Shown: positions 1 to 10,913, counted from the stretch's first letter. The stretch: DNA of 64,000 bases from Caballeronia calidae (GCF_900044055.2 NZ_FCOX02000038.1:1-64000); one strand, 5' to 3'. Program-made: numbers and translations. Notes: a model not told the origin generated them from the sequence alone.

Positions 1-120
1 ACGTCGGGCTGGGCCGCGCACATCATCGAGCAACGCATCGACAACAAGATCATCCGGCCGAGCGCGAATTACACCGGACCCGAGAATTTGAAGTTCGTGC
101 CGATAAATAAGCGAAAATAA
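1..120 (+). CDS. prpC: 2-methylcitrate synthase, C-terminal fragment (cut by window edge)
   Basis: The first 39 codons end at a TAA and read as the C-terminus of a citrate-synthase-family enzyme: SGWAAHIIEQ near the start and RPSANYTGP further on, the conserved tail of 2-methylcitrate synthases. The enzyme condenses propionyl-CoA with oxaloacetate in the cytoplasmic methylcitrate cycle. The start lies outside the window, so the length cannot be judged. The prpD and acnA genes downstream on the same strand support prpC over an ordinary citrate synthase. A short secreted-protein gene separates it from prpD. Confidence 0.82.
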   Translation, partial: TSGWAAHIIEQRIDNKIIRPSANYTGPENLKFVPINKRK

Positions 121-207
121 CGGGCTGCGCGATCGGATTTCTCGTGTAAGAAATCCACGCCGCGCTGCAAACCGTTATCAACCCCCATGTTTTGAAAGGT
201 TTTTTCG

Positions 208-720
208 ATGAACAAACTCCTGATCGCTGCAATCGCCGGTACGCTGGCAACGACGAGCGTCTTCGTCAGCACCGACGCCTTCGCCGCGACGACGACCGAT
301 GCGAGCAAGGCCAAGACCGCGGCCAAGCGCCCCGCGCCGGCGCGCCGACTGATCAAGCGCAGCCCCAAGGCCGAAGCGGCCGCGGCGGCGAAGACTGATC
401 CGATTCCCGAAGGTGCAGTGAAGTGGTCGTGCAAGGACGGCAATACTTTCTATCTGAAAGGCGACATGAAGCGTGACACCATCGTCACGGTGAACTGGGC
501 CAAGAAGGACTACAAGCTGCCGCGCCAGGACACGACGACGGGCGCCGACCGTTTCCACGACTCCGCATCCGGCATGGATCTGGTCGTGATTCCGTCGAAG
601 GCCATGCTGTTCTCCGACAAGGACTCGTCGCGCCTCGCGGACGAGTGCGTGACGCCGGAAATGGCTGCGGGCGGCGCAGCGCCGACGCAGTCGGAAGCAC
701 TGATCAAGAACGCGCAATAA
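208..720 (+). CDS. Secreted MliC-like (lysozyme-inhibitor-like) hypothetical protein
   Basis: This 170-residue protein has a clear Sec signal peptide (MNKLLIAAIAGTLATTSV..., probable cleavage after AFA near residue 27). An Ala/Lys/Arg-rich low-complexity linker follows to about residue 65, then a compact domain of about 85 residues. That domain begins with WSCKDGNTFYL and contains YKLPRQ, a Gly-Ala-Asp-Arg-Phe segment and a closing Cys. By eye this matches the small beta-barrel of MliC/PliC inhibitors of C-type lysozyme: two Cys, a y.Lpr strand, then a t.tGa.ry turn. AAAGG lies 8 nt before the ATG. It sits between prpC and prpD with no obvious metabolic link. The periplasmic location is well supported; the inhibitor role is inferred from fold resemblance. 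Confidence 0.72.
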   Translation: MNKLLIAAIAGTLATTSVFVSTDAFAATTTDASKAKTAAKRPAPARRLIKRSPKAEAAAAAKTDPIPEGAVKWSCKDGNTFYLKGDMKRDTIVTVNWAKKDYKLPRQDTTTGADRFHDSASGMDLVVIPSKAMLFSDKDSSRLADECVTPEMAAGGAAPTQSEALIKNAQ

Positions 721-751
721 CTCAGGCAGCACTTAAATCAGGAATCATTCG

Positions 752-2203
752 ATGTCCGCACCGATCTCCAACATCCGGCCTGACCCGGACAAGGTACTGG
801 TCGACATAGTCGATTACGTTCTCGACTACAGCGTCGAAGGCACGCTCGCGCTCGAAACGGCGCGCAACTGCCTGATCGACACGCTCGGCTGCGGACTCGA
901 AGCCCTCTCCTACCCCGCCTGCACCAAGCTGATGGGACCGATCGTGCCCGGCACGATCGTCCCCAACGGCGCCAAGGTGCCGGGCACGCAATTCCAGCTC
1001 GATCCGGTTCAGGCCGCGTTCAACATCGGCGCGATGATCCGCTGGCTCGACTTCAACGACACATGGCTCGCAGCGGAATGGGGCCATCCGTCGGACAACC
1101 TCGGCGGCATTCTTGCAACGGCCGACTGGCTTTCGCGTAACGCGATCGCTTCGGGCAAGAAACCGCTCAGCATGAAAGACGTCTTGATCGCGATGGTCAA
1201 GGCGCACGAAATTCAAGGCTGCATCGCGCTCGAGAACTCGTTCAACAAGGTCGGTCTCGATCACGTGCTGCTCGTGAAGCTGGCTTCGACGGCAGTGGTC
1301 GGGCAGATGATCGGCCTGACGCGCGATGAGCTGATCAACGCGGTATCGCTCGCGTTGGTCGATGGCCACGCGCTGCGCACCTATCGTCATGCGCCGAACA
1401 CCGGTTCGCGCAAATCATGGGCCGCCGGCGACGCGACCTCGCGCGCCGTGCGTCTCGCGCTGATCGCGAAGACCGGCGAAATGGGCTATCCGTCCGTTTT
1501 GACCGCTAAAACGTGGGGCTTTTACGACGTGCTCTTCAAGGGCAACGAGTTCAGGTTCCAGCGTCCGTACGGCTCGTACGTGATGGAAAACGTGCTCTTC
1601 AAGATCTCGTTCCCGGCCGAGTTCCATTCGCAAACCGCTGTCGAAGCGGCGATGACTTTGCACGGCAAGCTCAAGGCAGCGGGCAAGTCCGTCGAGGACA
1701 TCAGGAAGATCACGATTCGCACGCATGAAGCGGCGATTCGCATCATCGACAAGAAGGGGCCGTTGAACAACCCGGCCGACCGCGATCACTGCATTCAATA
1801 CATGATCGCCGTGCCGCTGATTCACGGCCGTCTCACCGCCGCAGACTACGAAGATTCGATCGCGCAGGACGCGCGCATCGACACGCTGCGCGCGAAGATG
1901 GAATGCGTCGAAGACCCGCAGTACACGAAGGATTATCACGACCCGGACAAGCGCTCGATCGCGAACGCGCTCACCGTCGAGTTCAACGACGGCACGAAGC
2001 TCGATGAAATCGCGGTCGAGTACCCGATCGGTCACAAGCGTCGCCGCGCGGATGGCATTCCGCTGCTCGTCGAGAAGTTCAGGACGAATCTGGCGCGCCG
2101 TTTCCCGCAGAAGCAACAACGGGCGATCCTCGCGGTGTCGCTCGATCAGGCAAAGCTCGAAGCGATGCCGGTCAATGAATACGTCGATCTGTACGTGATT
2201 TAA
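752..2203 (+). CDS. prpD: 2-methylcitrate dehydratase PrpD (MmgE/PrpD family)
   Basis: At 483 residues it has the usual PrpD length. Family segments include DTLGCGLEAL near the N-terminus, RWLDFNDTW...WGHPSDN around residues 95-115, KAHEIQGC, HALRTYRHAP and the C-terminal EYPIGHKRRR. PrpD dehydrates 2-methylcitrate to 2-methyl-cis-aconitate without an Fe-S cluster in the cytoplasm. AGGA lies 8 nt upstream of the ATG. The gene is followed 43 bp later by acnA, which would rehydrate the product to 2-methylisocitrate; prpC lies just upstream. No prpB, prpR or prpF is visible, so the lyase step is presumably to the left of the window. Confidence 0.93.
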   Translation: MSAPISNIRPDPDKVLVDIVDYVLDYSVEGTLALETARNCLIDTLGCGLEALSYPACTKLMGPIVPGTIVPNGAKVPGTQFQLDPVQAAFNIGAMIRWLDFNDTWLAAEWGHPSDNLGGILATADWLSRNAIASGKKPLSMKDVLIAMVKAHEIQGCIALENSFNKVGLDHVLLVKLASTAVVGQMIGLTRDELINAVSLALVDGHALRTYRHAPNTGSRKSWAAGDATSRAVRLALIAKTGEMGYPSVLTAKTWGFYDVLFKGNEFRFQRPYGSYVMENVLFKISFPAEFHSQTAVEAAMTLHGKLKAAGKSVEDIRKITIRTHEAAIRIIDKKGPLNNPADRDHCIQYMIAVPLIHGRLTAADYEDSIAQDARIDTLRAKMECVEDPQYTKDYHDPDKRSIANALTVEFNDGTKLDEIAVEYPIGHKRRRADGIPLLVEKFRTNLARRFPQKQQRAILAVSLDQAKLEAMPVNEYVDLYVI

Positions 2204-2246
2204 GCAAGCAGAGCAATTTCCTCGTCTCAGTCCAAGGAAAATAACC

Positions 2247-4952
<2,706 letters not shown>

Positions 4953-5001
4953 GAAAACTCGTTTTGCAGGTGACCGCGCTCGCGAGAGCGCGGGAACATT
5001 G

Positions 5002-5028
5002 AACCCGGCCGTGGCCGGGTTTTTTTTC
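5002..5028 (+). terminator. Rho-independent terminator after acnA
   Basis: AACCCGGCC and GGCCGGGTT arms around a GT centre are followed by a run of eight or more T. This is a textbook intrinsic terminator for the prp/acnA transcript. The opposing DUF2917 gene ends at 5033. Confidence 0.93.
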
Positions 5029-5032
5029 GTCC

Positions 5033-5350
5033 TTAAGCCTTCGAAACCGCGATGTGCGGCGACAGCGTGCGGCGCGCGAACCATGCGCGCACGAACTCGC
5101 CCACGCTGCGCGCAGGCGTCGAAGCCGACGCAAGCGAGAAGCGGCTGCCGTCTCTCGCACCGCTGACCCAGATCGACGAATACGGCTTCAATTCCACCGA
5201 CGCGCCCGCGTCGAGCCAGAAATCGCCCGCTTCGCCTTCGATCGTCAGCCAGATCTGACCGCGCGTGACGCGCAGGGTTTGTGGCCGGTCGATGAACCAG
5301 CCCGTCGGCGCATCGCACCGGTCGAGTTCGAAAGTCCGAATTTCACGCAT
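5033..5350 (-). CDS. DUF2917 family protein
   Basis: A 105-residue protein starting MREIRTFELD. The pattern LRVTRGQIWLTIEG, a hydrophobic DFWLDAGAS segment and an aromatic stretch match the DUF2917 family of small beta-rich (cupin-like) proteins common in Burkholderiales. I chose the ATG at 5350 over the upstream ATG at 5455 because AGGAG lies 7 nt before it and the family starts here; the extra 35 codons look non-coding. It is divergent from the MocR-type regulator at 5662, which may control it. No biochemical function is known for the family. Confidence 0.78.
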   Translation of the reverse strand: MREIRTFELDRCDAPTGWFIDRPQTLRVTRGQIWLTIEGEAGDFWLDAGASVELKPYSSIWVSGARDGSRFSLASASTPARSVGEFVRAWFARRTLSPHIAVSKA

Positions 5351-5661
5351 GATGCCGCTCCTATGAATCGCTTGGCCGGGAGGCTGCGTGGTGAACACCT
5401 GTATGCAGCCGTTAAGCGTATTATTCGACCGATTCCGAACACCTTGAATGCACACTTCTGCACAGTTGCAGAGGAACTGTTAAGCTGAATTCGCTGAACA
5501 GTTCGCCGGTCGATGCCAAAAACACACACGCGCGAAACACGCCGGATAGCCATTCGGCCTAGCTTGACGGCAGTTTTCGGATGCGTTCGAATGGCACTAC
5601 GACAGCAGCGAACAGCGAAATCCAACTGTTCACTCATTCCGACAGAACACTTTCGAACACG
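5351..5661. promoter_or_regulatory. Divergent intergenic region with repeated AACTGTT/AACAGTT half-sites
   Basis: This 311-bp divergent region holds no credible gene. GAACTGTT (5474-5481) and AACAGTTC (5497-5504) form an 8-bp inverted repeat. AACTGTTC recurs at 5624-5631, and AACAGCG lies at 5611-5617. Repeated half-sites in front of a MocR gene are typical of autoregulation by GntR-type HTH domains. That they bind this regulator is inference. Confidence 0.5.
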
Positions 5662-7086
5662 ATGAACGCACTTCCGCTTCACATCGACGGCGGCACCGGC
5701 GTGCCGCTGACCGAGCAGATCGTCACGCAGATCGAGGCGATGATCCGCTCGCGCCGCGTGCTCGCGGGCGCGAAGCTGCCGTCGATCCGACAGTTGGCCG
5801 CCGAGCAGCGCATCAGCCGCTTCCCGGTGATCGAGGCCTATGACCGGCTCGCATCGCGCGGGCTCATTCAGCCGAAGCACGGCTCGGGCTTCTACGTGGC
5901 GAATCATGTGGAGGAATGCGACCGTCTCGCGGGCAACTGCGATCCGCGCCTCGCGGAAGAGGAATCGAACCAGATCCTCCAGCAGTTCAACTATCCCGGC
6001 GAGACGCTGAAGTTGTCGAGCGGCTTCATCCCCGAAGCGTGGCGCGATGTGGACGGCATCACGCAGGCGATCCGTCAGGCCTCGCGCATCGACGTGCCGA
6101 GCGTGATCGATTACGCGATTCCCCATGGCGACACCAATCTGCGTCAGCAGGTCGTCATGCGCATCAACGCGCTCGGCATCGACGCCGATCTGCCCAACGT
6201 GATGATCACGAACGGCGCGAGCCAGGCACTCGATCTCGTCGTGCGCTTCATGCTGAAGCCGGGCGATACCGTGTTCGTCGAAGATCCCGGCTATTACAAC
6301 CTCTTCGGCTTGCTGAAGCTGCAAGGCGTGCGGCTCGTCGGCGTGCCGCGGCTCGCGACCGGGCCCGATATCGATGTGGCCGAGGCATTGCTGAAGCAGC
6401 ATCAGCCGAAGCTCTTTTTCATCAACACCGTGTTCCAGAACCCGACCGCGACGAACATCGCGCCGCAGGTCGCATTCAAGCTGCTGCAGCTCGCGACGCA
6501 ACACGGCTTCTCGATCGTCGAGGACGATATCTACGCGGACTTCCAGGCCGTGCCGACGCAACGGCTCGCGTCGCTCGATCAGCTCGACCGCGTGATCTAT
6601 GTGGGCGGGCTGTCGAAGACCCTGTCGTCGTCGCTGCGCATCGGCTATCTCGCGGCGAATCGCGAGCTCGTGAAGAATCTCGTCGACGTGAAAGTGCTGA
6701 CGAGTCTCGGCGGCACGCGCTTTGCGGAAAGCGTCGCGGCGAGTCTTCTCGAACGCGGCACGTATCGCAAGTATCTGGAACGGCTGCGCAAGCGCGTGCG
6801 CGATTCGCTGTCGAGCGCGGTGCAGACACTCGAAGGCTACGGCTGGGATGTGTTCGACGAACCGAGCGGCGGCAACTTCGTGTGGGCGAAAGTGCCGGGC
6901 ATCGACGATTCGGCCGTGCTCGTCGACGAAGCCGTGAAATTCGGCGTGACGCTCGCGCCCGGCAGCTACTATCGCCCGAACGGCGAAGCGTGTCCGTGGG
7001 TGCGCATCAACTCGGCCTATGCGGGCGACCGGCGCGCGGCGCGCTTCTTCGAAGCGATGACGGAAGCCGCCGCCGCGCGCGCATAG
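5662..7086 (+). CDS. MocR-type GntR/aminotransferase-fold transcriptional regulator
   Basis: Residues about 10-80 form a GntR winged helix (KLPSIRQLAAEQRIS..., then a wing ending KHGSGFYV). Residues about 120-470 are a fold-type I PLP aminotransferase domain. The probable PLP Lys is K319 in GLSKTLSSSLRIGYL; NGASQALD and VEDPGYYN are also conserved. This is the MocR/PdxR/GabR architecture, in which a PLP-bound domain senses a small amine or PLP. The start at 5662 (474 aa) fits the family; an in-frame ATG at 5581 would add 27 residues of unlikely composition. It diverges from the DUF2917 gene. Effector and targets cannot be read from sequence. Confidence 0.9.
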   Translation: MNALPLHIDGGTGVPLTEQIVTQIEAMIRSRRVLAGAKLPSIRQLAAEQRISRFPVIEAYDRLASRGLIQPKHGSGFYVANHVEECDRLAGNCDPRLAEEESNQILQQFNYPGETLKLSSGFIPEAWRDVDGITQAIRQASRIDVPSVIDYAIPHGDTNLRQQVVMRINALGIDADLPNVMITNGASQALDLVVRFMLKPGDTVFVEDPGYYNLFGLLKLQGVRLVGVPRLATGPDIDVAEALLKQHQPKLFFINTVFQNPTATNIAPQVAFKLLQLATQHGFSIVEDDIYADFQAVPTQRLASLDQLDRVIYVGGLSKTLSSSLRIGYLAANRELVKNLVDVKVLTSLGGTRFAESVAASLLERGTYRKYLERLRKRVRDSLSSAVQTLEGYGWDVFDEPSGGNFVWAKVPGIDDSAVLVDEAVKFGVTLAPGSYYRPNGEACPWVRINSAYAGDRRAARFFEAMTEAAAARA

Positions 7087-7092
7087 TGCACG

Positions 7093-7926
7093 TCATTGCG
7101 CGCGTTCGCCGAAGAAGCGTTCGAGCGCACCGGTGGCGTCCTTATCCTCTGCAAGCCGCGCGTAGAGTCCGGCCGCGCCTTCATAGATGCGATGCTCGGC
7201 GAATCCGTCGCCGATGAACTGCGCGATCTCTTCCATCTCCGCGACCCAGCGATAAGCCTTCGGCGGCATGCGCGGCACATTGCTCGCGAGCCATGCGGCG
7301 AGCGCGGGCTGACTTTCCGCCAGCTCGCTGAGAAGCGCATCGCCCGCGCCGTTTCGCATCGCGGCGAGCGACATCGCCGAGCCGATTGCCGCCAGCCCTT
7401 TCGTAATGCCCGCATACGACATCTTGAGCGCCGATGCCGCGCCGACCGGTCCGTCGAGCACGCGCACGGCGAGGCCGGCATCCGCGAGTTGCCGTGTGCG
7501 CGCCGCATGCGGCCCGGACATGTAGAACTTCGGCGCGGACGGCTGGCCGATGATCGCGCCATCGACGAAGGGCGTATCGGCCGGGGCGAGCACGCGCGCG
7601 ATCCGCTCGACGGTGTCGGGGTTGATCGCGTTGCAATCGACATAGACCGGCTTCGCGTTCGATCGCGCGAGCACGGACGCGATGCGACTCGCGGACTCGA
7701 CCGCGACGGCGGGCGGCACGATCGACAGGATGAAATCGCATGTCACGAGGCTTTCGAGGCTTGCGTCTTCCATGCCCGCGTCACGCGCACGCGACGCGCT
7801 CGCGGCGCTACGGCCTTCGAGCGATGTCAGCACGCGCGCGCCGCCTTGCGTCAACAGGCGGCCGATGGCCGATCCCATGCTTCCCGCGCCGAGCAGCGCG
7901 ACCGATGGCCTGGTCGATTGAGTCAC
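7093..7926 (-). CDS. NAD(P)-binding dehydrogenase of the 6PGDH/HIBADH superfamily (DUF1932 C-terminal domain)
   Basis: The 277-residue protein opens with a Rossmann motif (VALLGAGSMGSAIG). A DFILSIVPP/YVDCNAINPDT region follows, as in beta-hydroxyacid dehydrogenases, then an all-helical C-terminal half with ALKMSYAGITKG carrying the probable catalytic Lys, as in DUF1932 proteins. I prefer the GTG at 7926, with GGAG 7 nt upstream; an ATG at 7971 would add 15 residues. It converges with the MocR gene (6-bp gap). The substrate is unknown; a short-chain beta-hydroxy acid is the family expectation. Confidence 0.82.
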   Translation of the reverse strand: MTQSTRPSVALLGAGSMGSAIGRLLTQGGARVLTSLEGRSAASASRARDAGMEDASLESLVTCDFILSIVPPAVAVESASRIASVLARSNAKPVYVDCNAINPDTVERIARVLAPADTPFVDGAIIGQPSAPKFYMSGPHAARTRQLADAGLAVRVLDGPVGAASALKMSYAGITKGLAAIGSAMSLAAMRNGAGDALLSELAESQPALAAWLASNVPRMPPKAYRWVAEMEEIAQFIGDGFAEHRIYEGAAGLYARLAEDKDATGALERFFGERAQ

Positions 7927-7988
7927 GTGCGAGCTCCATGTGTCGAGACGAAACACAGAATACGCTCGCAAGCGGGAACGCGCTCGGG

Positions 7989-8126
7989 CTATTCGCTTTC
8001 GTCGGTGTCGGACGAACCGAGCTTCCAGAGTGCATCGAGCCGGCGCAACACGTCGTGTCCTTTGGGTGTGAGGAGCGCGATGCGTTCCGATAGACGGGAA
8101 GCACGGAACGAGCGTTGCTGACGCAT
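7989..8126 (-). CDS. Possible small protein of 45 residues, perhaps a regulator remnant
   Basis: A short frame reads MRQQRSFRASRLSERIALL and continues with a TPKGHDVLRRLDALW segment, ending SDTDESE. GGAG lies just 2 nt before the ATG (short spacing) and an in-frame stop lies three codons upstream. The TPKGHDVLRRLD stretch resembles the wing/C-terminal helix of MarR or PadR regulators, so this could be a relic of such a gene or a real small protein. It fills most of an otherwise empty 352-bp region between the dehydrogenase and marR. The evidence is weak: one candidate ribosome site and plausible composition. Confidence 0.33.
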   Translation of the reverse strand: MRQQRSFRASRLSERIALLTPKGHDVLRRLDALWKLGSSDTDESE

Positions 8127-8278
8127 GTCTCCTTACGCGTGGCGCGGCCCAGCATTACGTTTGCGCGAGATCAAATGTCGTGAGCGGCCATGCCATCGCG
8201 AACGCATAAAATCCGCCGATTCGCGCTATGTTCAATCGATAGTTGCAGATCGAATTACATGACATCATGGTGAGCCGT

Positions 8279-8695
8279 ATGTTCGACCAATGCCTTTATT
8301 TCAACACCACCGCGCTCGCGCGCACGCTCGAGCGCGAATGGGCGAAAGCATTCAAGCCTTTCGGCCTCACGCCGTCGCAGGCATTCATGTTGCGCGCGGT
8401 CGTCGAGCGTCCCGGTCAATTGCAGGGCACGCTCGCCGATGCACTCGCCATCTCCCGTCCGACGGCCACTCGCACGCTCAATGGCCTGCAAAGACTCGGC
8501 CTCGTCGAGCGCTGGTCCACCGAGCGCGACCGCCGTGAATCCGCGATTCATCCCACCGATTCCGCGCACGCCATGATGAAGCGCGTCGGCGCGGCCAGCG
8601 CGGAGATCACGCGGCGCATGAAGCGCACGCTCGGCAACGCGCGTTTCGACGACACCGTGTCGAACGTCCGGCATATCCGCACGACGCTTGAATGA
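8279..8695 (+). CDS. MarR-family transcriptional regulator
   Basis: The 138-residue protein (from MFDQCLYFNTTALART) has a MarR winged helix-turn-helix: LTPSQAFMLRAV, then GTLADALAISRPTATRTLNGLQ as recognition helix and a DRRESAIHPT wing. I chose the ATG at 8279 because the alignable family sequence begins there. In-frame starts at 8243 (TTG) and 8267 (ATG) are possible. It stands alone, transcribed toward a hairpin and the convergent DUF5666-like gene. Its ligand and targets are not evident. Confidence 0.85.
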   Translation: MFDQCLYFNTTALARTLEREWAKAFKPFGLTPSQAFMLRAVVERPGQLQGTLADALAISRPTATRTLNGLQRLGLVERWSTERDRRESAIHPTDSAHAMMKRVGAASAEITRRMKRTLGNARFDDTVSNVRHIRTTLE

Positions 8696-8698
8696 CAC

Positions 8699-8727
8699 GC
8701 GCCCGCCGGCATGAATCCGGCGGGCGC
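8699..8727. terminator. Probable bidirectional terminator hairpin
   Basis: Perfect 11-bp arms (GCGCCCGCCGG and CCGGCGGGCGC) flank a 7-nt loop between the convergent marR and DUF5666-like genes. There is only a short T-rich stretch after it, so its efficiency as an intrinsic terminator is uncertain. Confidence 0.6.
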
Positions 8728-8753
8728 GGGCTTTGCTCGGCAAGCCGATGCAC

Positions 8754-9365
8754 TTACATCGGCGGCGCGACGCCATCCTTCTCCACGACGATACGCTGCG
8801 CCGCGAAGTCCGAACCCGCCGGGCTCGCGACGACGAACACCTTCTTGCCCGGCTTCAGATCATCGTGCGTTGCGGGCGCGAAGGTCACGACCGGCACATT
8901 CTCCGGCACCGTCACCGAATTCGAGCCGCCCTTGTACGACAGCTTCAGATCGCGGCCGCTCGTGCCTTGCACGACCTGATCGACGTTCGCGTTGGTCATC
9001 GAGCTCTTCGGGCCGAGGTCCCATGCATAGTGGCCTTCGCCCGTGCCGCGCGCGGCTTCCGGGAACACGAGCACTTCGGTCGCGGTGAGCTTGCCGTCCG
9101 TGCCGGTGGTCGCCGCCGTGCCGACGAACGAGCCCGGCTTGATGTCCTGCAGCTTGATGTTCTTCAGCGCGGTGACGGGCGTATCCGACTTGACGGCGAT
9201 CTTCACGGTATCGCCGCTGCGCCGATGCACGGTGAGCGTATCGCCCGACAGCGACACGATATCGCCGCGAATGCGCGTGGGTTTCGCCGCGGGCGTCTGC
9301 GCGAAGGCCGCGGAAGCGAGTGCGAGCGTCACGATGCTGACGCCGAGTTTGATTCGAATCGACAT
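8754..9365 (-). CDS. Periplasmic DUF5666-like beta-barrel protein
   Basis: The 203-residue protein has a Sec signal peptide (cleavage after AFA near residue 22). The mature part is built of OB-like strands: TRIRGDIVSLSGDTLTVH, DTVKIAVKSDTPV and GSFVGTAATTGTDGKL. That order (limit on formation, test of expression, shift in attributes) is seen in DUF5666 proteins. A repeat-like C-terminal half ends QRIVVEKDGVAPPM. It lies 32 bp downstream of the molybdoenzyme gene and may be co-transcribed with it. Its function is unknown. Confidence 0.75.
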   Translation of the reverse strand: MSIRIKLGVSIVTLALASAAFAQTPAAKPTRIRGDIVSLSGDTLTVHRRSGDTVKIAVKSDTPVTALKNIKLQDIKPGSFVGTAATTGTDGKLTATEVLVFPEAARGTGEGHYAWDLGPKSSMTNANVDQVVQGTSGRDLKLSYKGGSNSVTVPENVPVVTFAPATHDDLKPGKKVFVVASPAGSDFAAQRIVVEKDGVAPPM

Positions 9366-9397
9366 GCAATCTCCTTCGAGTGTGGAAAGCAAGGGCT

Positions 9398-10171
9398 TCA
9401 GGACCCGCCGAACCAGTTGTAACCCTGGTTCTCCCAATAGCCGCCGGGATAATCGTTCGTCACGGTAATTGCGACGATGTGCTTCGGGTTCTTGTAGCCG
9501 AGCTTGGTCGGCATGCGCAGCTTCATCGGGAAGCCGTATTTCGGCGGCAGGATCTGACCGTCGTAGGTGAGCGTGAGCTGCGTCTGCGCGTGCAGCGCGG
9601 TCGGCATGTCGATGCTCGTCGAGTAGTTGTCGGCGCAATGGAAGGCGACGTATTTCGCGCTCGTATCGGCGCCCGCGCGTGCGAGAAAATGCGCGAAGCG
9701 CACGCCGCCCCATTTGCCGATCGCGCTCCAGCCTTCGATGCAGATATGCCGCGTTATCTGGCTCTCCTGCGGCATCGCGTGCAGTTCGTCGAGCGTCCAC
9801 ACGCGCTTGCCCTTCACGAGGCCGCCGATTTCGAGCTTGTACGTCGATGGATCGACTTCGGGCACTTCGTCGATGTCATAGAACGCGTTGAACGGAAACG
9901 GCCGTGTGATCATCGATTCCGGATACGTCGGCGCGAGCTTGTTCGGGTCGAAGAGAAGCGCCTGAACGTCGTCGTTGAAGAACGAGATGCGGCGCAGCAT
10001 CGCGTTGACGGATTTGTCGTCGGTGATGTTGCAGCCCGACAGCATCGCGAGGCCGCCCAGCGAAAGAATGCGCTTGCCGAACAAGCGGCGTGCCGGCGCC
10101 TTCAATTCCTTCGCAGCATCCTTGATGATGAGCTCGGCGTCGGGTCTCGATTTGAATAGCTTGAGCGACAT
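9398..10171 (-). CDS. MsrP-like periplasmic molybdopterin oxidoreductase
   Basis: The 257-residue protein has a sulfite-oxidase-fold molybdopterin domain (residues about 90-250). The probable Mo-ligand Cys is in TRHICIEGW; FHCADNYSTSIDM and KYGFPMKLRMPTKLGYK are family segments. The N-terminus carries a twin-arginine-like ARRLFGKR, a hydrophobic stretch and a lipobox-like LSGC, suggesting Tat export with possible lipidation. It is shorter than E. coli MsrP. The cytochrome b gene starts 3 bp upstream on the same strand, giving an MsrPQ-like pair. The substrate is inferred: methionine sulfoxide, or another sulfoxide or sulfur compound. Confidence 0.85.
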   Translation of the reverse strand: MSLKLFKSRPDAELIIKDAAKELKAPARRLFGKRILSLGGLAMLSGCNITDDKSVNAMLRRISFFNDDVQALLFDPNKLAPTYPESMITRPFPFNAFYDIDEVPEVDPSTYKLEIGGLVKGKRVWTLDELHAMPQESQITRHICIEGWSAIGKWGGVRFAHFLARAGADTSAKYVAFHCADNYSTSIDMPTALHAQTQLTLTYDGQILPPKYGFPMKLRMPTKLGYKNPKHIVAITVTNDYPGGYWENQGYNWFGGS

Positions 10172-10174
10172 GGC

Positions 10175-10759
10175 TTAACGACCTCGAATCATCAGCACGA
10201 GCGAGCGCGGCACGAGCGCGACCATCGCGATATGCACCACGAAGAACGCGACCAGAAAGCTCATGCCGAAGAAGTGCACGACGCGGGCATTGTCATAGCC
10301 GCCCATCAGCGTGCGAAACAAGGGAAGCTGCACGGACTTCCATACGGCGAGTCCCGAAAGAATCACGATCACGATGTCCACGATCACCGCGAGATACGCG
10401 AACTTCTGCACGGCGTTGTAGTGCGTGAGATCGTCGTGGCCGAGCTTGCCGCGCACCGCAGCGAATGCGTCGCTGAAGATGCTTTTGACCGATAGCGGGA
10501 ACATGCGGCGGCGCAGGCGGCCCGTGACGAGATTCATCGCGAGATAGACGATGAAGTTCGCGACCAGCAGCCACATCGCCGCGAAATGCCATTGCAGCGC
10601 GCCGCCGAGCCAGCCGCCCAGCGTGATCGCGGGCGAGAAGGTGATCGGCTTGAAGATCGGCGATGCGTTGTAGATCTGCCAGCCGCTCGTCACCATGATC
10701 AACACGGCGAACGCGTTGAGCCAGTGCGTGATGCGCAGCCATAGCGGTTGTACTTGCAC
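10175..10759 (-). CDS. Membrane cytochrome b561-type subunit
   Basis: The 194-residue protein has four predicted transmembrane segments (about residues 13-30, 55-77, 120-140 and 163-184). The haem-ligand candidates His12, His58, His162 and His176 are spaced as in bacterial cytochrome b561/thiosulfate-reductase cytochrome b subunits. It is the first gene of a leftward unit and is followed 3 bp later by the molybdoenzyme. It presumably passes quinol electrons to that periplasmic enzyme, the job MsrQ does for MsrP, although MsrQ itself is a different haem protein family. Confidence 0.87.
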   Translation of the reverse strand: MQVQPLWLRITHWLNAFAVLIMVTSGWQIYNASPIFKPITFSPAITLGGWLGGALQWHFAAMWLLVANFIVYLAMNLVTGRLRRRMFPLSVKSIFSDAFAAVRGKLGHDDLTHYNAVQKFAYLAVIVDIVIVILSGLAVWKSVQLPLFRTLMGGYDNARVVHFFGMSFLVAFFVVHIAMVALVPRSLVLMIRGR

Positions 10760-10834
10760 GTCGTGCCTCGCGAATTGGAAGACGGTTCGAGAGGCATGGT
10801 AGCCACGCGCCTCTGATCGATCGATGACCTCTCG

Positions 10835-10850
10835 ATGACTTTTTTGTCAT
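10835..10850. promoter_or_regulatory. ATGAC-T6-GTCAT inverted repeat in divergent promoter
   Basis: ATGAC and GTCAT arms flank six T in the divergent region between the cytochrome gene and the response regulator. CGATGACCT and CGATGACTT also form a direct repeat beside it. It is a candidate second regulator site for the leftward genes. Confidence 0.35.
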
Positions 10851-10880
10851 TTTCGACGGGACACGCAGGTGCTCTGGCTA

Positions 10881-10900
10881 GAATGTCGTCAACGACATTC
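10881..10900. promoter_or_regulatory. Perfect 20-bp palindrome before the response regulator (putative operator)
   Basis: GAATGTCGTCAACGACATTC is a perfect inverted repeat with 9-bp arms and a CA centre, ending 13 bp before the response-regulator ATG. A TAGAAT that could be a -10 element overlaps its left arm. Position and symmetry suggest the autoregulatory box of the adjacent OmpR-type regulator; that assignment is inference. Confidence 0.62.
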
Positions 10901-10913
10901 ACGCTGCGCTAGC

